From positions 13,445,544-13,509,543 of the forward strand of contig CM025850.1 in the NCBI GenBank assembly GCA_003952965.2: 64,000 nt of DNA. The letters are read 5' to 3'. Below are positions 19,953-33,048 of the stretch, piece after piece (position 1 is the stretch's first letter; each line of letters starts with the position of its first letter). The translations under genes and the position numbers were made by a program. This DNA is from Morella rubra (Eukaryota > Streptophyta > Magnoliopsida > Fagales > Myricaceae). Below the pieces are notes generated by a model. The model saw only the letters and a program-made list of their open reading frames with translations. It made no database searches and was not told the origin of the DNA.

Positions 19953-22900
19953 ATGGCAAGCAGGAGAGCTTTGCAGTCATTTTCGCACAGGTTTTGTTGG
20001 GGGAGGAGGAATTTCGGTGCTGTCCCTGAAGACAGCAGGGCTGCTTCCTGCTCTCAAAAGCTCATCAGCTTGGAATATGAATACAGTGCCCACAAGTGAG
20101 CACCCTTTCTCTACCATCAAATACTGTGCTTGTCAGTTGTCGTTGGACAACCTGAACTCGTGTTTTGGCTTCTGGGTTTTTCTTATTTTCGTCTAGTGCT
20201 CTCTCTCTCTTTCTAAGCGTTTGAGTTGATTTTGATATTTTAGCGTCTGGCTATTGGTTATTTTGATCTAATGCTCTCCTCCTCCCTGTCTTTCTCTGTG
20301 GATTCTGGAGATGTATGCGGTCTTCAATCAGAAAGATGGTCCAGAGTCATGTTTTCTGTGTTCTGTAGATATGTTTCATTTTGCATTTCTTGTATTTCGT
20401 GCTATTACAGTTAGTTTTTGAATTGTTGGACTATTTAGTGTCTATTCTCCGATTCTACTTTGGATTGATTAAGACGTTGTTAACGCATAAGACTGAGTTT
20501 CTAAGATATTTTTAGTTCATTCTTACAAGTTTGATCGATCAGGTAGAAATTTGTAATACACACCCACAAAAATCGCGTAGCCTGTTTCAATTCGTTGAAG
20601 GTGACCGTCTAGAAATTCAATCATCTTATGCTATATATATGGCATAGTGGCGGGACACCATAAGGCGGATGAGGACTGGCGATTGTCTAGAATGTGTGAA
20701 TTTTCTTCTCCTTTTTCCTCATATCTATAAATCAAACCTAGTGCGAGGCACCTGGCAGAAACATGGTCCAGATGGTGTCTGTGTGGTCTCCCTTGCTCCT
20801 TAGTTGCCTCTCTTTCCCTGATAGTTGTATGGGGCAGCTGCGTGCTCTAAGTCATTTAGGCAGTTGTATGTTGTAGATGGATCCCCAGTCGTTCATTATC
20901 AGTGTGTCACCATGTGGTTCCTAATTTTTGTGGAGATTTACGCACTTCATTTTTGTTGTTTGTTGGTTACTCCAGAAGTCTGCAACAGAATAATGTTCTG
21001 GCGGGTTTACTTGTAAAATACTCTTCAGCTGGAATGCACCTCATTTATTGTGCATTTCTTGCTGACTACGTCCTTAACAAATCTGCATTCCTCATTCAAA
21101 TGCAGTTATCACCCAGTCCCCATTGTATTTTCACAAGCAAAGGGATCATCTGTGTGGGATCCAGAGGGCAACAGATACCTGGATTTCCTCGCCGCTTACT
21201 CTGCAGTCAATCAGGTTAGAAGAATGAACAAGTTATGAAGGAAAAGCCTCTCTAACAAATCAGGGAATCAACAAAACTCTATCTCCAATTGAAATCCGAA
21301 AAGCTTCAGATGCCTATATGACTTATCAGGCAGTTCAGATCTCTGTTGCTAAAAGCCATTTTTCAAAATTGAAATAGGGGTAGTTTCTGTTGATTTCACC
21401 CCGATGGGAGTCTCTTTGTCGAACTTTGTTTTCGAAAATCCTAGTTTCATGCAATGTTTTGAGACATTGGTAGCAGGTTTTTCCTTCCTATACTGCAATA
21501 AACTGCAAAACCAGAGAAGGAGCTTCTGAAATCTCCATCATAAGAAAACTTGTCTTTGTAACCATTGCCTCATTTTCAGTATTCAATTTCGTAGCTTCGC
21601 TGATGTAGGGACATTGCCATCCAAAGATCATGAAAGCGTTACAAGAACAGACAGAAAGGTTCACCCTCAGCTCTCGAGCCTTCTATAATGATAGATTTCC
21701 AATATTTGCTGAGCTTTTGCATAGCATGTTTGGCTATGACATGGTACTTCCTATGAACACTGGTGCGGAAGGTGTGGAAACAGCTCTGAAGTTGGCAAGG
21801 AAATGGGGTTACGAGAAGAAACAAATCCCCAAGGATGAGGTAAAGTCCTGGGAGAATTATGCAATTTTGGAAAGTATCTTAATATTCTGCTTCTGTTATT
21901 CTGTAAGTGAACTTTGCTACCAGAGTTAAGGCCACTGAGTACAATACTTTCCCTTATCTGCCCTCACTTGCTCATGTATGCTTGATAAGAAAGCAAGTAG
22001 TTTAGGGTGCAATGTGTCCAATTCTTTATAGTTGGTGGGTGAAAAGTGTATTTATCCTATTTCATATTGATGTCAACAGAATTTCTTAGAATCTATGATT
22101 TGAGATTAATTCTGTGTGGCTATTCCTATCTCTGTAGATAGGATTTTGAATGTATTTTGTTTGGCTAATTAATTGTTTTCATAAAACATATATTCTCTCT
22201 GCTGTTGTAAATGATGAATGATTTGAACAATTTGAGTTTATGATTTTATACTCTTTACTGAAAGAAAGGTATATGCAGGCTATTATCGTCTCATGTTGTG
22301 GCTGCTTCCATGGCCGTACTTTAGCTGTTATCTCCATGAGTTGTGATAATGAGGCTACCCGTGGTTTTGGGCCATTATTGCCTGGTCATCTTAAAGTTGA
22401 TTTCGGTGATACAGTTGCCCTTGAGAAAATCTTCAAAGGTTCCACTGCACTTTGATTTATTTTTGATTTACTATTTATTATTCTAGCTGCACTGTGCCCT
22501 TATTTGAGTTTATTTGGGTATATGATCAGAAAGTTCACACCATGTTTAAATTATCCATCTGAGCTGCTTCAAGACTAGTGAATGAAAGATTATTCAATTT
22601 ATTACATCTTTATTTGGGTGCAGAATATGGTGATCGAATTGCTGGATTTCTGTTTGAACCCATCCAAGGAGAGGCAGGGGTATGTTACAGGGCTTGGATA
22701 TATTTTTGGTTGCGGGTTTTTGTCTCAGTTTTAGATCTGTCTAGTTTCTAAACCTTGGAACTAGAGGATATGGTTGAATGGTTGATTTCTCTAGTTTCTT
22801 CTATGCTCCTTGGTTAAAATGAATTGTTTATGAACAGTAGCATCATGGCCTGCAATATAAACACTAACTTCGCAAGCCGGTTAGAGAAGCTCTACTAAAC

Positions 22901-25900
22901 AAGAAAGGTTCTCTTCTCTTCCTTTGCATGAGACACCGTGTCAGTTCGATCCCTTGCTGCTTTCCACCATTGACAGCAATAAGAGCTAGTGACTTTGTCT
23001 GAATCCAACATATGGTCCTATACTCTGTTGTGTCATGTTATGTTTTGACCCAGCAGTAACAACTTCGAGTTAGGGCAATTGGAAATAACCCAGTTTGCTT
23101 TATAAGGTTTTGAGGTTCTTGGAGAGTGATTAAACTTTCTTGACCTGTTTTCCTGTCAAATACATGCACCATTTAAGGACTAATTAGTTGTCACTTCCAT
23201 GTCAGTGGATCCTAAATTTTAATATAGATTTCTTTGAATGTACTGACCTGTACTACAGAAACCTCCCTTTTCACTTTAGGCACTGCCTTGAGGGAGGAGG
23301 GATTATGAGGATTGCTTTACCTTTATCTTAATTGAGCTTCTGATTTTTAGTTTTCCTAAACGAAACTGTGTTTGTATGTCTGTAGGTTGTAATTCCACCA
23401 GACGGTTATCTAAAAGCTGTTAGAGATCTTTGCTCAAAATACAACATTTTGATGATTGCTGATGAGGTACAATCTGGCTTAGCACGAACAGGGAAAATGC
23501 TGGCTTGCGATTGGGAGGAAGTGCGCCCTGATGTAGTGGTGAGCACCCCCTCCCCTCCCCTCAAAAACTCTTGGGAGTTTTCACAACTGGTACCAAATAT
23601 TGTATGTGAATGTAGAAACATTTTGGGGGGTGCAGTTACTTGAACCTCTATGTGCTACTTGTTGGGTCCATTTAATTTTTACATGTCAGCCTCAATGCTG
23701 CATTCACCAGGACATGATGCTCATATGGTCATTTAAACCTTTTCTTTGGATACATTTTCACATTCTGGTAAACAAAATGTGTACAAAACTGGGTTTAGAA
23801 ATAAGATTTGGTAAAGCAACCAAAATTTGGCCTTCCAATCAAATATTAGAAAGGTAAGCATGCAAATGTACTTGCAAAGCTGAAAGAGGGTGGCCTTCAT
23901 ATTTTGACATGAATGCTGTCTCTCTTAACTCAGTAAAGTAGTTAAACTACCACAATTGGAGTAGTTTGCCAGCCCTTCCTGCCCTCTCTCTATCTTTCTG
24001 TGTATGGGATCAAGAAATTTCTTTTCCCCCGTTTAAAACTTTCACAATTGCATTTTCTCTGGCAGAAGCTTTTTATTCCCACCACACGGTTTTTATCATA
24101 CAACTATTTGGAAATGGATTTAAAGGATTGAACCTTTCTTGACACAAAAATAGTCATAAAAGATCACATCAGAATACTCTGAAAACAAACTCTTGAAACT
24201 ATTGGTGCTTGGTTGTTTGCAGATGGCCACAGATGCCATGTGTTTGACTTGAAGTTGAAAGCACTCTTTGGCTATGGATTGTCTATATGCAAAAGCTTTA
24301 TACTGTAATATTGGTATTTGGCATAATGATGAATCATGTAACAGATTTTTTTTAAACCACCCAGCACAAGTATGTTATTACCGCATCCTAAATGGTCCTA
24401 GAAAGACCAAGAAAGTGGACTTTGAAAAAGTCTTTGAAACTTGGTTGTTTACAGTAGTCCAAAATTGCCAACGATGGTGTTTCCTTTATTTGTATTGTTT
24501 TGGCTTCAAAGTCCGTACTTCAATCACCGTATCTTTTTCTTTCTCATGATTTGTTGCACTTTGCTTGTGGCTATTGGCGGGAGCACTTTGACTAGAAATA
24601 AGTGCAGAAAATCATTGTCCTGTTGCTTTCTAGTCATGATGCATCCTGCGCAATGAAAGGAGAATTGACATCTAAATAAGTTATTTTGACATAGAGGCTA
24701 GGTTGAGAGATATGGAACACAACTTATGGTGGAAATTCATGTTGTATCTTATTTCTTCTTGCTCATGTTTTGTATGCCCTTTTTTTAACTAACTGATTGA
24801 CCACTCCAGCATACGGGTACAAAGAATATGTTTATTCTTTCCTCCTTGCTTATAGCTGTTTTATTCAGATACTTGGAAAGGCATTGGGTGGTGGAGTGAT
24901 ACCTGTAAGTGCAGTGCTTACAGACAAAGATGTAATGCTTTGTGTCCGACCTGGAGAGCATGGAAGGTGGGCATTTATAACTACTTTGATTTTATTAACT
25001 TTCTTCCTATTTGATGTAATCAGCTATTAGTTACCAACAGTTATCCATCTTGATCTGTCAGATTTTGTCTCTAGCATTCATATAAATACTTTCAGTCATA
25101 AAATGCTATGGTAATCAGTAATAGATTATAAAATAAAGTAGATTCAGTAATCAGTTTTTTCTGAATGTTTTTGATAGAGTGCAAGCCAGTAGTAGTAGTT
25201 AGGTTCTGTTTAGGAATGCTCAATTGGCTCACCTTGTTATGTGGAATAATAATTAACATGAGAAGTTCAATCAGAGTCACTTCCATCTTGCTATTGTGTG
25301 GTATAAATGACAGCTACGAAGATAGTTCACCCAAACATAAAAATAGCTAAAAGGATTGATGATTTAGCAAGATCTAGGCAGATATTCATCTGGTTTGATT
25401 GGTTCATAATTAAGCCACCATATCTTCCCGCAACACATCTATGCACTGCTTTTTGGATGATTGGCCGGTTAGTTCTAGTTACGTGGTTCAACACGCAATG
25501 GATGGGAAATTGTACAGATGGACTAATTGATTAGAATTTGGTACAAGAAGAGGCCTACCAGAAGATGCATCATAATTGAGGTCGAACATGTTACATGTGG
25601 ATGAGTGAAGTTGGAATACTACTTCCTGTGAATCTAGCCCGTATGTAGGGCCATTTGTTTCGATTGAAGCAGGGCTGGAACTTCACATTCTTTCCACGTT
25701 GAACTAATGTTATTGGAGTCTATTGAAGATAGTGAATATGGAATGTTCCTTAATCTGTCCTTGTGATTGCACTCTTTTATGAGAAGTTGAATTCTACAAA
25801 TTTAATCGAAAGCATTTTAAGTGTTTTCTGTTTTAATATGTGGAAGTGCAGCTGAGATGACTGATAAACTAGTATAGCCTAGAGCTATGACCATGCATTA

Positions 25901-27954
25901 TCTCTTTGGAAGAAACAAATTCCCATATTCTGCACCTTTTTACTTGTTCATATTATTTTTGTATAGGCGTTGATATCGTTGTAATCTTCATTGGGGAAAA
26001 TTTGTGTGTTGCATTATTGAGACTTTTTTCTTCCAAAAACCTAGTTTTTTTTTATCTTTTTCGGTTTTATCTATTTCCCCGAAAAAGAAGAAGAGAAAAT
26101 TCAGCTGCAATAGTTCTGTTTATTGGACTCTACAAACATTATTGTGCCTAACATTGATACTAGATTATCATGACAACTACTTCTTTCTTTTCTTAATATC
26201 GTTACTTTCATTTTAAACCTGCAATTTTCTTTGCAATCCTATTTGTATAGATTATTGGCTCACATTTCTGTTGTCGGTTATTATTCTCAGTACCTTTGGG
26301 GGGAATCCGTTGGCCAGTGCAGTTGCTATCGCCTCACTAAACGTGATCCAAGATGAGCAACTTGCTGAGCGGTACCAAATCCAGTCCCTAATGTTGGATC
26401 ATTGCGATGATATACAGCAATTTGGATAATAACAGCTAAGCATAATATCAGAACAGAGTGCTTTTTCTTTTTGGATTGAAATTATAAACTAGGTTCAGAT
26501 ATTATTAGGGTTTGAAAAAGATAATTATTATAAAAATGAAGACCTAATTTTTATCAGCAACGATTTGAACCGCAAATTTATGTTTGTGAGAATTATGCAT
26601 TGTGATGGTCATGCTCTTTTCTGCAGGTCTCACTTCTAGGATTTATACTCATCCTTAGATTTGTTATTCTAGAGTATCTGACTAACATGCATTTCTTATT
26701 TACCGGGAGGGGAAGAAAAAAGACTAACCTTTATTCAGAAATGTTCACAGTAGGCACGGCTGTTGGGCTGATACAGCATGCGGTATTGGTTGCCTGCAAG
26801 TCTGCCATATAGGACAATCTAGAGCTAAATCAAATTAACATATTATGTTCACTTACAAAAAAAAAAGACATACTATGTTCAGCAACTCTCTGTCTATTCG
26901 ACAATGTAGGTTATGGATTGACATCTTTCAAGCCCCACCATGCCCTTTACCCTTAGAAGGCATCCTGGACCTGTCACAATAGAGGCAGGTCCTGGGAACG
27001 TGCCCCATTGCTATCTCTATTTCTGAGCAATGGTGTAATTTCAACATAACAGTCATTTGTTTAGGACATTGTGTCCATATTATCATTTGGGAACTAATAC
27101 TTGGGTTTACTTCGTGCAATGAACTCTTTTACTTTTCCTTTTGGTAGAGCTGTGCCTTTCAACTCAATCTGTTTACATAGTGAGAGTTGCAAGTAGAATT
27201 GTAGGCTTTGATATAACCATGCTTTCGTTCTAGCTTCAGATTTTATACCCGTAGCTGGCTTCACTGTTTTCTTCCTTCTTTGGTATTCTATCCCCCCGAT
27301 GATGATAAATTATGTCCCAATGTTGTTTGATCTAGATCTGCCCAACTGGGACAAGAGCTAAGGCGCCAGCTGCTTAAGATTCAGCAGCAATACCCAAAAT
27401 ACATAAAAGAAATTCGTGGAAGAGGTCTGTTCAATGCTGTGGAGCTCAACAGCAAAAATCTCTTCCCTGTTTCTGCCTTTGATATCTGCCTAAAGTTGAA
27501 AGAGAGAGGAATTCTTGCTAAGCCCACCCATGATGCTATAATCAGATTAACACCTCCGCTTACAGTCAGGTAACGAAGCATGCTCGGTGCATAATATTCA
27601 ACACAAATATGTCATTGAAATTCAAAATTTTTACTTGCATTGTAATGATTTTGCGGTGGTGTTCTATAACACTTCCAGCATATCAGTGTCCGAGGATACA
27701 AGGTCGGTGAGTGGGGTGGAGTTTTGGGTACCGTACACTGGAAAGAAATTAGGATAGATTGGTATAATTCTACTTCTATGCAAATGTATGACTGGCATTA
27801 CATGTATGTTTTCAGTTTGGATGAACTACAAGAAGGATCAAAGGCGCTGCAAGATGTTCTGAAACTTGATCTACCAAACATGCAGAAAGCGAAGCCAGAG
27901 CATGTCTCCCCAACTAGCTCTAACAAATGTGACCGTTGTGGACGAAACTTATGA
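19953..27954 (+). CDS. OAT: ornithine delta-aminotransferase, mitochondrial
   Basis: Exons: 19953-20095, 21106-21214, 21609-21839, 22279-22438, 22624-22679, 23386-23538, 24869-24966, 26291-26371, 27336-27569 and 27816-27954. All are GT-AG and sum to 468 codons (467 aa; Arabidopsis delta-OAT is about 475). The enzyme is PLP-dependent and converts ornithine plus 2-oxoglutarate to glutamate-5-semialdehyde plus glutamate in the mitochondrial matrix, a step of arginine catabolism. The N-terminus ([19 protein letters not shown]) is Arg/Ser-rich with few acidic residues, like a mitochondrial presequence. Class III aminotransferase landmarks are [49 protein letters not shown] (Asp259 and Gln262, PLP contacts) and LGKALGGG with the PLP lysine at about 288, then [14 protein letters not shown]. 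All catalytic residues are intact. The C-terminal tail ends CDRCGRNL. The gene is separate from the neighbouring KH gene, with its own leader. Confidence 0.96.
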
Positions 27955-28052
27955 TATCTGAGTTACAAATGTGTTGTTTCTCCTTCAAAATTCAATCACC
28001 TGCAGAGCTCCGTATATCTTCCGCAGTGATCCCCGAACTGTACTTTATTTCT

Positions 28053-28058
28053 AATAAA
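28053..28058 (+). terminator. OAT: OAT polyadenylation signal AATAAA
   Basis: A canonical AATAAA lies about 99 nt after the OAT stop codon, in 'tttctaataaagcatt', followed by T/G-rich DNA. It is a likely near-upstream element for 3' end formation. Confidence 0.6.
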
Positions 28059-28164
28059 GCATTAAGATATTTCAATATCGACTTCTTTTTTCAGCCTAAT
28101 CGTCAGAACTAGAATATAAAATTTTGTCTAATTTACCATTTTCTCTTGTTCAACTTTTTCGGAT

Positions 28165-28285
28165 ATAATCATCGAATGTGGAGTCATACACTATAAATTT
28201 GATGTTCATGTCAGAAAGTGTGCGAACGTGCTTATATTTCGTATTATTTTCCCGGCAATTGTTCGTACAAAATCTTATCCCAAGT
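28165..28285 (+). repeat. diverged repeat shared with the KH 3' region
   Basis: The segment 'cgaatgtggagtc ... ctataaattt.atgttcatgtca', followed by a 'gtattattttccc/tgg.aatt' stretch, is recognisable at about 16588-16730 in the same orientation. Both copies lie downstream of a gene (KH and OAT). Alignment by eye shows clear but gapped similarity. It is probably a small non-autonomous element or an old segmental copy. Confidence 0.5.
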
Positions 28286-28509
28286 GTGGACATGAGGCTG
28301 GCGGCCAGCTTTCTCCAGCCCATTCCGAGCCGTATATGGAATTCAGGCGGTGGCCCAACCTTCCTCATATGTACGAAGGCGGTCCCATAAGAATTTTTTG
28401 AATCTTTCAGGCCTGGATCGCTGGGTCCCGTTAACCCATAAGAGCTTTTAGGAAGCTTATTAGTTATTAGAATGAGACATGGTCAGTGGTCTACACATTC
28501 TATACGACC

Positions 28510-28565
28510 TTCCTTAGCTGGATATAATAATATTATGTTCCTTAGCTGGATATAATAATATTATG
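28510..28565 (+). repeat. 28-bp perfect tandem duplication
   Basis: The unit TTCCTTAGCTGGATATAATA plus ATATTATG occurs twice back to back. Confidence 0.85.
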
Positions 28566-28569
28566 TAAT

Positions 28570-31500
28570 CCAAATAGTTGCTGGAAATTGATATAGAATC
28601 GTGAATATGAAATAAGTAAAGGATAAAATGGTACTTTGCCCTCTGTTTCGTCATGGTGAAAGGATTTAGAAATTGCAAGACATCTGATCCGTCAATGGTG
28701 GTTTGCTAATTGTCTCAAATGCATGCGCTCACTATATCACAAAAATTACAAGATTAATGGAAGCCAATCAGTATCATTATGTAGGGAGGAAGTAATATTT
28801 CTTGCAGTCAGAGACGGCGGGAGACTACTCGATCGTGACTAACTAATTCAATGCTACCATAATGGAGTAGGTATAGACCAACTATATGATGCTAAGAAAG
28901 TTATGTGCTTTCCTATCGAGCAGCAGCAGATATTTATATGAGACAAAAAAAATAGGTACGTACGCGTTTTGAATTAGATTCCAAGATATATATATATATA
29001 TATATTACGCAAAGATTAGGCAATCATATATAGTTTCTGCTTACACGCCAAACTTTCACAGCTTAGATGAAGCAGGTTGTCGTTTCAGAATACTGGGCTC
29101 ACCAAACTGCGGTTCAGGGGTCAAAAGCAGAATATTTTGGTAGTTCGACAATGAAATAAAATCTGCCTTTTTATAAGGTAGTTTAATCCCGGCTCATTCT
29201 TTCCATTGAAGTGAACCCCTTTGATCTGGATCTCCTACCTACTTAATTAATAGTAGTTCTACTTTTGCGGCCCCAAAGTTAGCTAAACTAAGTTAACTAA
29301 CATCGAAAAGGTGGGATATCTTGGCGATAATCTTACAAGTGAGACCAACTACATATGATTTTGCTCTCTTCTTCGGAAATATCTTCAAGAGGTGTAATCA
29401 ATACTTTAGACGCAATTTGCGACTAAAATTTCTCCGTATGATAGAAAACAAGTATAATTATGGAGAACATGAACAAACTAAATCGTGCTAATCAGATTTA
29501 CCAAGTTGCATGCAGTCAGATATTTGTTTGGGATATTTCTGATCATCTGGCCAGACAAATATCAGAGGCCAGAAAAGGTTAGGTGCAACCCATCTGTTAA
29601 TATTGATCTTTCGATCCATGGAAGGAATTTTCTATTGAAGAAATTATTGCAATAATAAACATCTTTTCATTTTCGACGTGGCTAGCTAGGATGGCCATTT
29701 GTAGCTACTTTCTAAATTTTACCTATATCCTTGTAAGGTACACCCATAACAATCAGTCTTTTAAGCCTTATATATATGTTCAAGATTTCCTTGATATCAC
29801 ACCAAAAAAAAAAAGAGCAAAAAAGAATCAAGTCTTTGTTGCAACTATTTTTGGCACCGTACAATATCTTGGGCCATAGATGTGGTGTACATTATATAGA
29901 AATGCATGCAGTGTACATTATCTCTTTTTTCTCATCCTTTATTTGGGTCTCAAACCGTTGGCTGCAGTAACCTCATGAGAGCAAGATGATGAGGAAGGAC
30001 CACTCCTTAGGTGCCCCAAGCTAGCTAAAGCTTTCTATATTATTTTGGCTTGACCATATATATATATATATGCCTCAATTCTACATCTTGGCTGTGTAAA
30101 TTTGTTTTCACTTTCCAACCTTTTTCTTCAAATGATCAGATTTGTGTAAATTTGTTTTCACTTTCCAACCTTTTTCTTCAAATGATCAGATTTGAAATCA
30201 TATTTGGAAACATCGATATATAATTGGAGAAGTTGGACAAGTCATTAGTTATATTATTCGACCAAGATTCTCTATAATTCTCAAACTCATGATATATGTT
30301 CAGATTTTACCATCTCGATCAACATTCACATTTCGTGGAATTAATTAGTTTAGATTTGTAAAGACTGATCAGTCGACAATGATCATTGTCTTGGCTTGGA
30401 GACATGATCCTTCGTCATACATTGGAGATAATTAGAGACGGGGGACAGAGACCGGAGGACCACTGATCTAAGTCGTCTTTTTTAATTTCATAAAAAAAAA
30501 AAAAAAAAAAAAAAAGAAAAAAAAAGAGTCGTCTTTTTTAAGGATCACCATGCGCACACGTTGTCCAAACTATCCGAGACCTATGCACCATTCCTTTTTT
30601 TCCTTACAAACTATGGTCGCATTCATCACCTTTGAATTCAAATTTATATTCTCCAAAAGTTGGCATGCTTTGGATTATATACTTGATCTATGGCCTTTGG
30701 AAAGGGATATTTTCTATTTAAAAACGTCATTGTTCACCAATCATGATGAATGGTTTTAAAATAAAAGTAGTGTTTTGTTATTTGAAAAGAGTCCATGGTG
30801 GCCGGTTGGTCGCATGGGACCAAATAAATTTGAATAATGAAGTTGAAATGCATGCCTCATACATGTAAAGGCAAGAAAATCTCTAGTTCTGCACCATGAA
30901 TAGATTGCTCTACCATCCACATGGCTCCGCTTTGGAGCCTATTATATACATAATTGCGTTGATGAGATCAGTGACAATTTGATTAAGCATCTGCATGAGG
31001 GATTTCGCTATTGTGTGCTTTAATTTTATATTATTCTTACTCGTCTAATGCGGTAAATCTAAATAAAAGGAACAATTGAAAATTGGTCTATAAGTTCTAT
31101 ATTTTGGACACAAAAATAAAAAATAAATACAGATGTTAATTTTTACTAAGTTTCTGTTTGTATCACGGTAAGCAAGAATCCAAAATATATTTTCCCTATT
31201 TTTCGGTATTTGAACTGAAAATAGAATCCGTCAACAGGAAAAGAAGTATTAATTTATGTAAAGTGCGTGGTTTTTCTATTGCAAGAAGGTAATCTATTTT
31301 TTTTTTCCAATTTCTCATTCTCCCACTACATTTGAACCAGCACTTTTTTGTTATTTTTAATTCATCTCAAACTTATATTAACAATCAAATTTATTAATTA
31401 TACAAGAATTACTAAAAATATAACGTATATCAAATATTAAAAAGTGCTTTCGGGAAACATATTTTGAGGTAAGAACCAAACATTAAAAACTACAATACTT

Positions 31501-32220
31501 AACTGAAATAGAATTCACTTGAAACTTCTACACATTATAAATGACTTTCTGTCCAAATAAATGGATTAATCATGTATTACAGTTCTAGATGGTTGCTTTA
31601 TGAATTAATCATGTATTACAGTTCTACCCCATGCAGATGCATATGTTGATTAAGTTGTCATCCACTACTTATAACCAAGTGGCCAGTGGCCGGTACTGCC
31701 CGGTCGTTTAGGTGCAAATTTTAGATAATTAATCATGTTGTCCAAAAACACGACTTAATGGTCCATTGGTCGAAGGACGAGGCCACACTATGTATCCAAA
31801 AAGATCCAGGACCACTCTACATGGTCTATCCTCATATTCGCCGAACAAGATGGGGCACTAGCTTTGCACAATCATATGCAAAATGGAACACATATTATAA
31901 CAACACACACACACACACACTCGTACTTCTTATTGTTCCTGCCCATCCTCTTGCAATTTGCATGATTTGTCCTTTTCCCACCCGGCCTTTCATGCGCCTC
32001 AACTGTTTGTATTATCGATCGTCGCTTTAATTCCATCGATCCTCCTTAGTCCTTTGCCCATTCCGCGTATCATCATGATAATGTCTCCCTAGCCTCAAGT
32101 TGTAGGAGGGAACTGGTGACTGATCGAGACAGTTTTTATCATATCTAGGCTTTTTTTTTTGCTTTTCTTTTCACATGCTTATCTTTACATTAATCCTCTA
32201 AAGGATAAAAAAAAAAAAAA
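28570..32220. other. AT-rich intergenic DNA, no gene recognised
   Basis: Short TA microsatellites (for example 28986-29005 and 30056-30071), poly-A/T runs (about 30490-30514) and a CA repeat (31901-31920). Open frames here are short and composition-driven. No protein family or RNA gene was recognised. Confidence 0.6.
30093..30194 (+). repeat. 50-bp perfect tandem duplication
   Basis: The unit beginning TGTGTAAATTTGTTTTCACT and ending AATGATCAGATT occurs at 30093 and again at 30143 with no visible mismatch. Confidence 0.9.
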
Positions 32221-33048
32221 AACAAGTTCCGAAGCTTTTAGTTTAATTATTCCTGGTGCATGAACAATATCATAAGAAGATAATCGTTATAAGGGTGTTT
32301 CTTTACAGTGGATTTTTTCATAAAATTCGGACATGTCATTTTATTTAATAAATAAATAAAAGAGCCGTTATCATACTCAAATCCTACTTAAGATAACAAA
32401 AAATATATATATTGAAATTTGTTTTATTTTTTTTTTCCTTTTATGCGGATATATATCTATCCACCGTTTCTCCCAATTAGCTAGGCTAGCTTTTGGAAAT
32501 GGGTGGTTAATTTTTATATGGTCCCACACACTAGGCAATGGACAGGCAACAGTACCGGACCCCCAGGAGTGGCCCTAAAGAGCAACTTATTACAACATTG
32601 ACGATGACAGAAACCAAAGTAATTAATATATATATAAAACAAAAAACAAGTTCCGAAGCTTTTAGTTTAATTATTCCTGGTGCATGAACAATATCATAAG
32701 AAGATAATTGTTATTAGGGTATTTCTTTACAGTGGATTTTTTCATAAAATTCGGACGTGTCATTTTCTTTAATAAATAAATAAAAGAGCCGTTATCATAC
32801 TCAAATCCTACTTAAGATAACAAAAAAAAAATATATTGAAATTTATTTTCTTTTTCTTTTTTCCTTTATGCGGATATATATATATATATATCAACGGTTT
32901 CTCCCAATTAGCTAGGCTAGCTTTTGGAAACGGGTGGCTAATTTTTATATGGTCCCACACACTAGGCAATGGACAGGCAACAGTACCGTGGCCCTAAAAG
33001 CAACTTATTACAACATTGATGATGAAAGAAACCAAAGTAATTAATATA
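32221..33048 (+). repeat. 424-bp tandem duplication
   Basis: Two direct copies start with AACAAGTTCCGAAGC at 32221 and 32645 and run to 'accaaagtaattaatata'. Similarity is high, with a few substitutions, microsatellite length differences and a roughly 15-bp difference around 'ggacccccaggag'. Each unit includes CGTTATCATACTCAAATCCT and CCCACACACTAGGCAATGGA. No coding potential; a recent local duplication. Confidence 0.92.
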
